From: Microthrixaceae bacterium
Lineage (GTDB): Bacteria > Actinomycetota > Acidimicrobiia > Acidimicrobiales > Microtrichaceae
DNA: 40,239 nt
Reading direction: 5' to 3'
Assembly (NCBI GenBank): GCA_020439285.1
Contig: JAGQSZ010000003.1
Span: 10,021-50,259 of the forward strand
This document shows positions 24,667 to 32,714 of this stretch, one piece after another. The position numbers were made by a program, and so were the translations under genes. A model generated the notes under the pieces. The model saw only the letters and a list, made by a program, of their open reading frames with translations, was not told the origin of the DNA and searched no databases. How positions within the stretch are numbered: the stretch's first letter is position 1; each line of letters starts with the position of its first letter.

Positions 24667-25260
24667 GTGGTCGACGACCCCAACGACGATGTGAGCGGTT
24701 CGAGCAACGCTTCCGATGGATCGCGACACAGCGATCCATCAGTCACTGCCGATGCCGATCTGGCTCTGGCTGACCTGCGAGCTGAGATGTCCGCCGAGCG
24801 CATTCGTCGGGATCGAGCAGCCGTCGAGCGCTCACGATCAGAGGCGTGTCCAGCAGAACTACTGGCGCACTGTTCTGGTGCGCCGGTCACCGTTCGACTC
24901 CTCGGGAGCGCCAGTTGCACCGGCACGGTGACTGAGGTCGGACGCGACTATGTGTGCATTGACACTTCCGTTGGTCCGCAGTGGATCACGCTTGAAGCAG
25001 TCCTCGGGGTGACCAGCCAGGTCGATCCAGGTTTTGCCATAGGCGCTGGCCACACCATCGACAGCAGTATCGTCGACGTCCTAGAAGACCTGATGTTCGC
25101 CGAGTCAGAGGTCACCGTGGGACTGGTCAACGGCGAAAGGACATCCGGCAGGATCGTCGGTGTTGGAGCGTCGGTGACCCTGAACGATGACAGCGGTTTC
25201 ACTCTCATCTCCATGAGCGCCATCGCCAAGTTCAACTGCCCCAAGGCACGCTTCCGCTAA
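24667..25260 (+). CDS. Hypothetical protein with Sm/PRC-like strand repeats
   Basis: About 197 aa from a GTG at 24667; the frame is open further to 24589. The N-terminal 60 residues are acidic and charged (DLRAEMSAERIRRDRAAVERS). The rest has two similar beta-rich units: VTVRLLGSASCTGTVTEVGRDYVCIDT and VTVGLVNGERTSGRIVGVGASVTLND, each followed by a hydrophobic strand-helix. The pattern recalls small barrel (Sm-like or PRC) folds, but I do not recognise a named family. It diverges from phoH with only 16 bp between the chosen starts, so one start may lie further inside. Confidence 0.6.
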   Translation: MVDDPNDDVSGSSNASDGSRHSDPSVTADADLALADLRAEMSAERIRRDRAAVERSRSEACPAELLAHCSGAPVTVRLLGSASCTGTVTEVGRDYVCIDTSVGPQWITLEAVLGVTSQVDPGFAIGAGHTIDSSIVDVLEDLMFAESEVTVGLVNGERTSGRIVGVGASVTLNDDSGFTLISMSAIAKFNCPKARFR

Positions 25261-25294
25261 CGACGCTGGTTCACCTGGGGCATTGCGCCACGGT

Positions 25295-25552
25295 CTAGAC
25301 GGTGGAATCGTCCTCGACGTCCGCAGGCTCAACCTCGGTTTCGAGGATTCCCAAGCTTCCGGGTTCGATCCTGCATTGATCGATGAACTTCACGACCTCG
25401 TCCGCCCGCAGTCGGATGACACGCCCGAACCTGTAAGCCGGCAGCTTTCCCTCATCGATGAAGCGATAGAGAGTTCTGGGAGTTACGCCCAGCATCGAGG
25501 CGGTTTCTGAGGTATTCAGCCAATCGAACTCTTGTGTAGCCACGTGGTGCAT
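25295..25552 (-). CDS. BldC-like MerR-type DNA-binding protein
   Basis: 85 aa, single winged-HTH domain: WLNTSETASMLGVTPRTLYRFIDEGKLPAYRFGRVIRLRADEVVKFI. This is the compact, dimerisation-free MerR/excisionase-like form of actinobacterial BldC, which binds direct repeats cooperatively. An acidic tail (ETEVEPADVEDD) follows. It diverges from the Tad pilus operon across an AT-rich intergenic region with inverted repeats, so control of the pilus genes is plausible (inference). A phage excisionase is the other possibility, but no phage genes are near. Confidence 0.85.
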   Translation of the reverse strand: MHHVATQEFDWLNTSETASMLGVTPRTLYRFIDEGKLPAYRFGRVIRLRADEVVKFIDQCRIEPGSLGILETEVEPADVEDDSTV

Positions 25553-25611
25553 CCTAGCGGACGATTGGGACAGTCACGCTCATTCAAGCGAGTTGACCTT
25601 TTTACAAGTAC

Positions 25612-25658
25612 TTCAAAGTTATTCTGAGTTTTCACGTCTTTGAATGCATCTTGCATTC
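25612..25658. promoter_or_regulatory. AT-rich regulatory region with two inverted repeats, bldC-like/tad
   Basis: TTCAAAG (25612-25618) pairs with CTTTGAA (25638-25644), and GAATGCA (25642-25648) with TGCATTC (25652-25658), both perfectly. A TTGACC resembling a -35 element is at 25593-25598 on the plus strand, though no well-spaced -10 was found. The region is markedly more AT-rich than its flanks and serves both divergent genes. Confidence 0.5.
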
Positions 25659-25703
25659 TTTCATGCTCATCGTTACTCTCGCGATTCAGCGCTGAGGAGG
25701 GCC

Positions 25704-26357
25704 ATGAAGAAAGAGCAGACGGGCGAGCGAACAAGGCGTCTGGTCATGCCTCCCAAGCGGGCGCTCGTTGGGGGTGCCCTCATCGCTCTAGCGGCGCTCG
25801 GAGTGTTCGGGGCTCACCGCAACGCCAATTCTGATCACGGCGAACGGTTCGTCGTCGCCACCAGGGACATTGCGCCAGGGACAGTCATCAAGCGAAGCGA
25901 TCTGGGCGCGGTGAAGCTGGATCTACCCGACGGCATCAGCGCTATCGGCGTCGGAGATGCAACTGACCTGATCGGCAGAGTCGTATCCGGTCCTATAGCG
26001 GAGCTCGAGTTGATCAGCGCCGATGACTTCTTGTCCGCCGATCATTTCGTCCAGCCAGATGGCGTCGACTTGGCCATTAACCTACCTGCAGCACGTGCGA
26101 TGGAGGGCGTAGTCACCGCTGGCAGCATCGTGACAGTACTGAGCACCGATCCCGAGGGAGCCGGCACAACTGTGCTCACCGATGCGGCATTGGTGTCGTC
26201 GATACAGGCTCCCTCGCGCGACTCGATCAGCTCGGCGGGAGCGGTCAGAGTTGTACTGAGCGTTCAGGGCCAAGAACTCGCATCGTCAATCGTTGATGCG
26301 TCAATACGTAGCGACTTGAGCCTGGTCCTGCCATCGTCCAACGGAGGACAGCGATGA
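25704..26357 (+). CDS. CpaB/RcpC-like Tad pilus assembly protein (SAF domain)
   Basis: 217 aa. One N-terminal membrane helix (about 19-36, ALVGGALIALAALGVFG) is followed by a SAF domain: RFVVATRDIAPGTVIKRSDL, then LIGRVVSGPIAELELISADDF. This is the periplasmic/extracytoplasmic CpaB/RcpC type that aids Flp pilus assembly. The ATG at 25704 has AGGAGG 3 nt upstream; the frame is open to 25644. It is the first gene of the Tad operon and overlaps the next by 4 nt. Confidence 0.85.
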   Translation: MKKEQTGERTRRLVMPPKRALVGGALIALAALGVFGAHRNANSDHGERFVVATRDIAPGTVIKRSDLGAVKLDLPDGISAIGVGDATDLIGRVVSGPIAELELISADDFLSADHFVQPDGVDLAINLPAARAMEGVVTAGSIVTVLSTDPEGAGTTVLTDAALVSSIQAPSRDSISSAGAVRVVLSVQGQELASSIVDASIRSDLSLVLPSSNGGQR

Positions 26358-27631
26358 CGGGCAGGTTCGTCATCGTTGGTCTCGGTGGGGCGCGGTCACC
26401 GTGGTTCTCCAATCTGACGCGCTGGTCGACCACTGGACTTGTAGGGGCCGAGTACACGAAGGCCCTTTCGGCTGACGAGGTACTCGCGATCCTGGGTGCC
26501 GGTCGCAAGGTCTCGGCGCTGATCGTCAGCGGTTCAACCCCGGGGCTCGACAGGGACTTCGTGTCCGTCGTCAACTCATTTGGCGTGGCGGTTCTCGTGG
26601 TTGACGATGGCCACACTCAACGAGATTGGGAATCGCTCGGGGCGGCTTCAGTGCTGCCCATGTCGTTCGGACCCGACGAGTTGGCAGAGGACCTTGAGCG
26701 CAACGCCCAGCGGATCGATCCGACCTCGCGTCGCAGCTCCCGGGTATCGGTGTCGTTCACTTCGCAAGACGACATTGGTGCATTGATTGCGGTTACCGGT
26801 GCTGGCGGCGCAGGTGTTTCGACAATTTCAATGGCCCTGTCCCAAGGATTGGCGGCGCTCAGCGGCGCGCGAACTGTTGCGCTTGCCGATCTGACCCGAC
26901 GCTGCGATTTGGCCATGTACCACGACGTGGGCGACGTAATTCCGGGGCTTCCCGAACTCGTCGAGGCCCACCGCGGCGACACCCCAGATCCTGACCGAGT
27001 CCGCGAGTTCCTCTTCGATATCGACAGCCGTAACTACGACCTGTTGTTGGGCCAGCGTCGAAGCCGTGACTCGGCTGCGATGGCACCACTGTCGACTGCT
27101 GCAGCGATAGATGGTCTGCGGCGCAGCTACGACATCGTTGTGGCCGACTCGGATCCGACCGTGGACGGGGAGTCAGATACAGGTTCGGTCGACATCGAGT
27201 TGTTCAACTCCGCACAGCGTCACGCCTTCTCCGTCGCGTCCGTGGTGATAGTCGTCGTCCAGCCGGGGATCCGTGGGCTTCGCCGGTTGGCCGGGCTGGT
27301 GTCGACACTCGGCAACTTCGGAGTGCCAGCTGCCCGACTGGTGCCGGTCATCAATCAGGCACCGCGAAGCGCTCCAGCGAAAGCGTCACTGACGCGTCTG
27401 ATAGCTGACCTCAACCCGCTCGACGATTCGATCCATCCAGCGGTGTTCGTCAAGTCGATCAAGCTGCTCGAGGACATTCATCATCAAGCGGATGCGCTGC
27501 CCAGGTCTGTGTCCATGCCTCTGGCTGTCGCGGTTGATTCGCTGCTGTCACGCGAGGGCAAGCGAAATGGTGTCTCGGCAACCAAGGTCGCTGCCACGGT
27601 CACCCCACGCGAACGTTCCCGGGTTGCCTGA
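26354..27631 (+). CDS. TadZ/CpaE-like localisation ATPase
   Basis: 425 aa. An N-terminal receiver-like part (1-120) precedes a ParA/MinD-type domain (from about 142) that positions the Tad machinery. The P-loop is GAGGAGVST (149-157): both the signature Lys and the second Lys of KGGxGKST are missing, so ATP binding may be weak or absent. Atypical P-loops are known in TadZ proteins. Later MinD-like blocks (DIVVADSDPTVDG, SVVIVVVQPG) are present. It is coupled to its neighbours by overlaps of 4 nt upstream and 1 nt downstream. Confidence 0.85.
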   Translation: MTGRFVIVGLGGARSPWFSNLTRWSTTGLVGAEYTKALSADEVLAILGAGRKVSALIVSGSTPGLDRDFVSVVNSFGVAVLVVDDGHTQRDWESLGAASVLPMSFGPDELAEDLERNAQRIDPTSRRSSRVSVSFTSQDDIGALIAVTGAGGAGVSTISMALSQGLAALSGARTVALADLTRRCDLAMYHDVGDVIPGLPELVEAHRGDTPDPDRVREFLFDIDSRNYDLLLGQRRSRDSAAMAPLSTAAAIDGLRRSYDIVVADSDPTVDGESDTGSVDIELFNSAQRHAFSVASVVIVVVQPGIRGLRRLAGLVSTLGNFGVPAARLVPVINQAPRSAPAKASLTRLIADLNPLDDSIHPAVFVKSIKLLEDIHHQADALPRSVSMPLAVAVDSLLSREGKRNGVSATKVAATVTPRERSRVA

Positions 27632-28953
27632 TGGCCCAGACAACAGAACCATCAGCAACCGGTTTCCAGAGTGTCCAGTCCCCGTTGGAACAGATCGAAA
27701 CGATCGTCCAAGCACGGGCAAAGGCTGCGTCGATCGACGTCGACAGCGCCACAGGCGCGAAGCTCCTGCGCAGCCTCATCGAAGAAGCCGTCAGGGAATG
27801 GACCGAGGACAATTCACGTGGCGGAACCAACCGCGAGATCTCTGATCCTGAGGGCCTGATCGAGCGGGCATTCAAGAACTTGGCGCTCTACGGGCCACTA
27901 ACCGAACTACTCGACGACGATGACGTCTGGGAGGTCATGGTCAATGCCCCCGATCTGATCTTCGTGCGTCGCCACTCCGTGGGGAGCGGTTTTCATAGCG
28001 AGGTGTTCCACGACAACGACCACGTGGTTCGCACGATCACCAAACTTCTAGACGATTCGGGAACGTCTCACCGCAAGCTCGATCCGTCCGAAGGTCTCCA
28101 GGACGCCCAGTTGCACACCGGAGCAAGAGTCCACATCGTCCACGGCGACATCGCGCGCGGCGGGAACCTGATGATCAATATCCGGAAGTTCTCCGGCGTG
28201 TCGATCAACCGCTTGGAAGAACTCGTGAGCCGAGGGTCGATGTCGGCTCAGGCAGCCGAGTTCCTCAGGGCCGCGGTTCGGTCTCGGCTCAGCATCGTTT
28301 TCGCTGGCGCTCCCGGTGCGGGCAAGACCACGTTGTTGTCGTGTTGCGCAGCCGAACTCGACCCGACGCTGAGGGCAGTGATCGCCGAGGAAGTCTTCGA
28401 ATGCGACGTACCCCTGATGAACGTCGCGAGTATGCAGACTCGCCCGCCGCGTTCGGAACGTGACGAGGTAGATCTTCGTCGCTTGGTGGCCGGGTTCCTT
28501 CGCATGGCTCCTGATGTTGCGATCGTCGGCGAGGTCCGCGACAAAGAGGCGCTCCCGTTGTTGTTGACCCTGTCATCGGGCGTGACCGGCTACACGACCA
28601 TCCACTCGGCATCTGCCCGAGCGGCTCTCACCCGACTGCGATTCCTCGCTCAACTCTCAGACCAACGAGACCTCTCGGTTGCAGCTATCAACAGCCTTGT
28701 TTCCGAAGCGGTCGATCTGGTGGTCCATACCGAACGCGGGCCTGATGGCCCAAGGGTCAGCGAGATCATCGCCGTTGAGGACCTGGTCGCCGGCCCCGAC
28801 TCCGTCGCATTCACCACGACTGGCCTGTTTGCTCGTGACTCCTCTGGCGATCTTGTCGCAACCGGTGAGGTACCGCTTCGTTCAGCGAACAAGTTGGCCA
28901 GATTCGGCTACGACATACGTACGCTCATCTCCGAACCGGCACGGTCAAGATGA
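27631..28953 (+). CDS. tadA: TadA/CpaF-type secretion ATPase
   Basis: 440 aa, hexameric ATPase that powers Flp pilus assembly at the inner membrane face. Walker A is AGAPGAGKTT, followed by the Asp-box and Walker B region (VAIVGEVRDKEALPLLLTL) and His box (GYTTIHSASARAAL). The N-terminal domain has NLALYGPLTELLDDDDVWEVMVN, typical of CpaF. The start overlaps the TadZ-like stop by one base, and the end overlaps tadB by four. Confidence 0.95.
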   Translation: MAQTTEPSATGFQSVQSPLEQIETIVQARAKAASIDVDSATGAKLLRSLIEEAVREWTEDNSRGGTNREISDPEGLIERAFKNLALYGPLTELLDDDDVWEVMVNAPDLIFVRRHSVGSGFHSEVFHDNDHVVRTITKLLDDSGTSHRKLDPSEGLQDAQLHTGARVHIVHGDIARGGNLMINIRKFSGVSINRLEELVSRGSMSAQAAEFLRAAVRSRLSIVFAGAPGAGKTTLLSCCAAELDPTLRAVIAEEVFECDVPLMNVASMQTRPPRSERDEVDLRRLVAGFLRMAPDVAIVGEVRDKEALPLLLTLSSGVTGYTTIHSASARAALTRLRFLAQLSDQRDLSVAAINSLVSEAVDLVVHTERGPDGPRVSEIIAVEDLVAGPDSVAFTTTGLFARDSSGDLVATGEVPLRSANKLARFGYDIRTLISEPARSR

Positions 28954-29825
28954 CTTCGTTCGTTCTGGCGGCGCTGGCCGCGATCGGAACCTACCTGCTA
29001 CTCACCGGCAGTTCCCGGAATCACACAGGGCACTCCACCTTTGATTCCCAGTTGCGTCGATTCGTTGACCTTCCTCAGAAGTTGATGACCGAAGCAGGAA
29101 TCGAAGGCGTCTCCCCTGTGCAGTTCCTCGGGTCTTCGATGCTCGTTGGGCTGATCGCTGCGATATCCGGAGCGGTCATCTTCGGATTCGGAATCTCATC
29201 GGTCCTCATCGGCTGCATCGCTGCAGTCATACCGGCGTTCACGTGGCGGAACCGACGAGCCAAACGCCACGAGGTCGCACGGGAGGCTTGGCCGCGCATG
29301 CTCGATGAACTGCGGGTGCTCACCGGTGCAGCAGGTCGACCCATCCCACAGGCCCTACTCGAAGTTGGGTTGAGGGGGCCGGTCGAACTCAGACCTGCTT
29401 TTCTCGCAGCCCAACGTGAATGGGCGTTGACTACGGACTTCGACAAGACCGCGAGCGTGCTCAAGGAGCGGCTAGCTGACCCGACCGCCGATGTCGTCAT
29501 GGAAACTCTGCTGGTCGCCATGGATGTCGGCGGCGACCTGGAACCCCGACTCGCTGCGCTGGCCGAGGACCGACGCCAGGACGAGGCCGACCGAAAGGAT
29601 GCCCGTGCCAAACAATCAGGCGCCCGGTTCGCCCGACTGTTCGTGATCATCGTGCCAGCAGGCATGGCCTTGGCGGGGCTCAATGTCGGCGATGGCGCCG
29701 ACGCGTACAGATCAACCGGTGGCCAAGCGTTGGTGTGCGCCGGCATGGGTCTCGTTGCCGTGTGCTGGGTATGGGCATCACGCATCATGAGCCTTCCCGA
29801 GCCGTCAAGGGTGTTCGACAAATGA
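28950..29825 (+). CDS. tadB: TadB-like inner-membrane platform protein
   Basis: 291 aa type II secretion F-domain protein. An N-terminal helix pair lies near the start and at about 65-95 (LVGLIAAISGAVIFGFGISSVLIG). A cytosolic helical domain (ARLRVLTGAAGRPIPQ-like, seen as MLDELRVLTGAAGRPIPQAL) is followed by two C-terminal helices. It forms the pilus platform with TadC. It overlaps tadA and tadC by 4 nt each. Confidence 0.9.
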   Translation: MTSFVLAALAAIGTYLLLTGSSRNHTGHSTFDSQLRRFVDLPQKLMTEAGIEGVSPVQFLGSSMLVGLIAAISGAVIFGFGISSVLIGCIAAVIPAFTWRNRRAKRHEVAREAWPRMLDELRVLTGAAGRPIPQALLEVGLRGPVELRPAFLAAQREWALTTDFDKTASVLKERLADPTADVVMETLLVAMDVGGDLEPRLAALAEDRRQDEADRKDARAKQSGARFARLFVIIVPAGMALAGLNVGDGADAYRSTGGQALVCAGMGLVAVCWVWASRIMSLPEPSRVFDK

Positions 29826-30757
29826 GTCCGAACGGATTGTCGATCATCAACACCGCGATGGTGCTCGACACTGCGCTCGCGTTGATGATCGGCGCAGGAT
29901 TCGTAGCCGTGCTCAGCACGCTGCCGTGGTTCCGGCGTCGTTCCATGACCACACGCCTCGCTCCGTATCTGCCACACACCGCAGGTGCTGGAGTCACGAC
30001 TCGTCGAGACATCGGAATCCACGAAACGCTGGAACCGATCCTGACCTGGTCGGGCAACAAGTTGAGTTCAGTACTCGGGGTCATCACAGATCTGGAGACC
30101 AGACTGCAACGGGCGGGGCGCCCGATCGACCCGTACAGGTTCCGGTTGCAACAGACCTTGTGGACCCTTGGGGCGCTTGCAACGGGAGTCATGGCCTGGC
30201 TGGCATTTGATCTCCCAGGACTGATTTCGATGTTCACGATCATCGGCCTACCGATCCTCGCTTTGTTGTGGACCGAACAATCCCTGTCGCATGCGATCGA
30301 GTCCAGACAGCGTCAACTGGTTGATGAACTGCCTGTGACAATCGAACAACTCGGCATGCTGGTGTGCGCCGGGTTTTCGCTCACGTCAGCAATGTCACAC
30401 ATCGCCGTCAGGGGAAACGGTGTCGTGGCGACAGACCTTCAGATGGTGATCAACGACATCCGTCGCGGTACTCCACAGTCAACAGCATTCGAGTCCTGGG
30501 CCAGGCTGAGCGGATCGCCAGCAGTCGAGCGACTAGTCGCGGTTCTGGCGCTGAACTCCGAGGCCGCCGATCTGGGAAGCCTCATCTCGAGCGAGGCCAG
30601 GGCAATCCGAGCAGAAGCCCACCGAGACCTACTCGAGATGATCGAGCGTCGAGCGCAATTGGTCTGGATCCCCGTGACAGTCGCGACCCTCGTCCCGGGA
30701 CTCATCTTCTTGGCCGTCCCCTTCTACTCGGCGATGTCCAAGATCACCGGCGGGTGA
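29822..30757 (+). CDS. tadC: TadC-like inner-membrane platform protein
   Basis: 311 aa from the ATG at 29822, which overlaps the tadB stop (ATGA). The F-domain is visible as ELPVTIEQLGMLVCAGFSLTSAMSHIA and later EAADLGSLISSEARAIRAEAH. Membrane helices are near residues 12-34, about 120-150 and at the C-terminus (VPGLIFLAVPFYSAMSKI). The frame is open upstream to 29735, but the overlap start fits the rest of the operon. Confidence 0.9.
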   Translation: MSPNGLSIINTAMVLDTALALMIGAGFVAVLSTLPWFRRRSMTTRLAPYLPHTAGAGVTTRRDIGIHETLEPILTWSGNKLSSVLGVITDLETRLQRAGRPIDPYRFRLQQTLWTLGALATGVMAWLAFDLPGLISMFTIIGLPILALLWTEQSLSHAIESRQRQLVDELPVTIEQLGMLVCAGFSLTSAMSHIAVRGNGVVATDLQMVINDIRRGTPQSTAFESWARLSGSPAVERLVAVLALNSEAADLGSLISSEARAIRAEAHRDLLEMIERRAQLVWIPVTVATLVPGLIFLAVPFYSAMSKITGG

Positions 30758-30824
30758 ACCGACGTTCCTTGCCCAATCAACCATCCCGCGCCACGCCGGG
30801 AATTACCCCAACAAAGGAGTAACC

Positions 30825-31052
30825 ATGAGACCAACAGCACACGACCTTCACACCAAGTCCATCTGTATCGGAGCTCAGAGCAATCCGGTATCGCCACCCC
30901 GGCGAAACGAGCGTGCAGAAGGAGTCATCTCCACTGCGATTTCAGTTCTGATAATAGCGTTCCTCGGTATCGCTCTTTGGACCGGGTTCAACTCGATGAT
31001 GAACGGCGCGACTGAGAAGACCCGTGCTCAGGTTGAACAGATCGGCAACTAG
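30825..31052 (+). CDS. Flp-like pilin (small major subunit candidate)
   Basis: 75 aa with AAAGGAG 5 nt before the ATG. A basic 30-residue leader (RRNERAEG) is followed by one hydrophobic helix (VISTAISVLIIAFLGIALW, 34-52) and a short charged tail. Size, position right after tadC and the single helix fit a Flp pilin. The Glu-Tyr pair usual after the cleavage site is absent; the likely cleavage is near the Ala-Glu-Gly at 31-33 (inference). No prepilin peptidase gene lies in the window. Confidence 0.75.
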   Translation: MRPTAHDLHTKSICIGAQSNPVSPPRRNERAEGVISTAISVLIIAFLGIALWTGFNSMMNGATEKTRAQVEQIGN

Positions 31053-31485
31053 TTCACCGAGCCAGATTCGGCATCGTCTGCATCATTCGGAACGAGGGTC
31101 AGGACTGCTGAGCGCGGTATTCGGAGTCGGAATCGTCGTTGCGCTCGTCGGAGTGTTGGCCAATGTGGCCATCGGACTGTGGGTGCGTTCCACTGTTGAC
31201 TCGGTAGCTTTCGATGCAGCTCAGTCGGTCGCTACCGCGGACGATTCTGGGGACTCCCCAAGCGCGTTGGCCGCCAATGAACAGGAGGCAATTTCCCGCG
31301 CCCGTGAACTGCTTGGAGCATATGGAAACCGAGTCGACTTCGAGTTCATAGACAGCGGTTCGCCCACGGTTATCGCACTCCGGGTCAGAGCACCCGGCAC
31401 CTCGCTGATGCCCAGAATGTTCGCCGAGTCCATGGTCATCGGAAAGATGGACCGAACAATCCTCGTGCGAAGTGAGAACCGTTGA
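31024..31485 (+). CDS. TadE-like minor pilin/pseudopilin
   Basis: 153 aa from a GTG that overlaps the pilin gene; a TTG at 31033 is the alternative. ERGSGLLSAVFGVGIVVALVGVLANVAIG (24-52) is the membrane/pilin-like helix, preceded by the Arg-Gly typical of TadE proteins. The outside domain of about 100 aa is small and beta-rich. It is coupled to the next gene by a 4-nt overlap (TTGA). Confidence 0.7.
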   Translation: MLRLNRSATSSPSQIRHRLHHSERGSGLLSAVFGVGIVVALVGVLANVAIGLWVRSTVDSVAFDAAQSVATADDSGDSPSALAANEQEAISRARELLGAYGNRVDFEFIDSGSPTVIALRVRAPGTSLMPRMFAESMVIGKMDRTILVRSENR

Positions 31486-32018
31486 AAGCGCTGTCCTCCC
31501 CTACCGGTCAAAGGCGTGCAACGAAGATGCCTGGGACCGTCCGTACGCGTGCCAACGAACGCTCAGAACGCGGAGCGGTCGCGGGTCTAGAGGGTCTGCT
31601 GTTCGCTGTCCTCATCCTTGTGGGCGGGATGGTCCTGATCGTCAATGCGTGGTCAGTGATCGACTCTCGTACGGCTCTAGATGCGGCTGCTCGCGAGTTC
31701 GTGCGCACCTACACAAATCAGTCCGATCCGACATCGGCCAGATCTCAGGGAGATCGAGCGGCACGCTCTGTCTTGGCAGCGCGTGGCTCTCAATTGGCGA
31801 AGCTCGAAATAGCCGTTGACGAACCCAATGGGTTCGGGCCGTGTTCTCTGGTTTCGGTGCGCATCAGTGCCGTAGTGCCAGCCCTGAAAGCACCATTCAT
31901 CGACATGTTCACATCGATGGAAATCACCGCTACAGCTTCTGAGCTGGTGGACGCCCATCGAGAGATGACTGCAGACACCAGTTATGACCCCGAGGTGACC
32001 GAGTGTTTCGGACCATGA
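31482..32018 (+). CDS. TadE/TadF-like protein
   Basis: 178 aa from a TTG overlapping the previous stop; an ATG at 31527 would give 163 aa. ERGAVAGLEGLLFAVLILVGGMVLIVNAW is the TadE-type N-terminal helix, and DSRTALDAAAREFVRTY follows as in TadE/F proteins. The two Cys in GPCSLV and TECFGP could form a disulfide outside the cell. It overlaps the next gene by 4 nt. Confidence 0.75.
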   Translation: MKALSSPTGQRRATKMPGTVRTRANERSERGAVAGLEGLLFAVLILVGGMVLIVNAWSVIDSRTALDAAAREFVRTYTNQSDPTSARSQGDRAARSVLAARGSQLAKLEIAVDEPNGFGPCSLVSVRISAVVPALKAPFIDMFTSMEITATASELVDAHREMTADTSYDPEVTECFGP

Positions 32019-32485
32019 CGACTGCTCGTGACTTCTTGACTGGGGCGGCAATGCTGTTGCGGCGACAAACGACTCTTCAACGGGCATCTACTCTGATCCT
32101 CGTTCCAGCAATGACAGTCGTATTTATCGTTCTGGCTGGGATCGCTGTGGATCTGAGCGCGATGCACCTGGCTCAACGACGCACCCACACGATCATCTCG
32201 GTCGCTGCTGATGACGCTGCCGGAATGATCGATGATCGGGCCTTACAACTCGAGGGCGAAGTTGCCATCGATCCCGAGGCGTCCAGACGTGTGGCGCTAG
32301 CTCACATCAATGCTGCGCATCTGCCTGCCGAACTGATTGGCGACCCACAGATCACAATTGATTCAGATCGCCGTGTTTTGACCGTCGAAGTCAAGGTTCA
32401 GACTGATCACATCTTCTTGAAGTCGGTCCCGGGCATGGGACCAGAGATCATCACAGTCAGGTCATCTGCCCGGCTCAGGGGATGA
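32015..32485 (+). CDS. TadG-like pilus-associated protein
   Basis: 156 aa from the ATG overlapping the previous stop; the frame is open to 32003. The N-terminal membrane helix is ILVPAMTVVFIVLAGIAVDLSA, followed by HLAQRRTHTIISVAADDAAGMID, the pattern of TadG/Flp-assembly proteins where many substitute for secretin-linked parts. It is the last gene of the coupled Tad operon; the next 229 nt hold no gene. Confidence 0.75.
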   Translation: MTTARDFLTGAAMLLRRQTTLQRASTLILVPAMTVVFIVLAGIAVDLSAMHLAQRRTHTIISVAADDAAGMIDDRALQLEGEVAIDPEASRRVALAHINAAHLPAELIGDPQITIDSDRRVLTVEVKVQTDHIFLKSVPGMGPEIITVRSSARLRG

Positions 32486-32658
32486 ACCTTGTGACGAAGC
32501 GCTCGTGCTCCCCGCCAACAACTGCATCGGCAGAAGGGGTCGCCACGAGACCCGAGGGCGGGGCGGGATTACCGTTCGCGCGAACTATCAGGTTTCAGAG
32601 TCGACAGTGCACCTCTCGCCAGAATCGCATCCAACGAATGCCAACGTAGAACAAATAC

Positions 32659-32706
32659 CGGTAGTATTCTAGGAAGTTATACCGGAAGTACAACAGGAAG
32701 CATAAA
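32659..32706 (+). promoter_or_regulatory. Four 12-bp repeats, operator of RES-Xre module
   Basis: Four consecutive 12-nt units start at 32659, 32671, 32683 and 32695: CGGTAGTATTCT, AGGAAGTTATAC, CGGAAGTACAAC and AGGAAGCATAAA. The GGAAG core (GGTAG in the first) repeats with exact 12-nt period. The array ends 8 nt before the antitoxin start and contains its probable ribosome site (AAAGG). A -10-like TATTCT lies at 32665-32670. The layout fits cooperative autorepression by the antitoxin. Confidence 0.6.
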
Positions 32707-32714
32707 GGTACGTC

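Noticed and set aside
32574-32585. GTTCGCGCGAAC palindrome downstream of the Tad operon
   Set aside because: A short GC-rich palindrome without T-run or adjacent gene start; likely chance.
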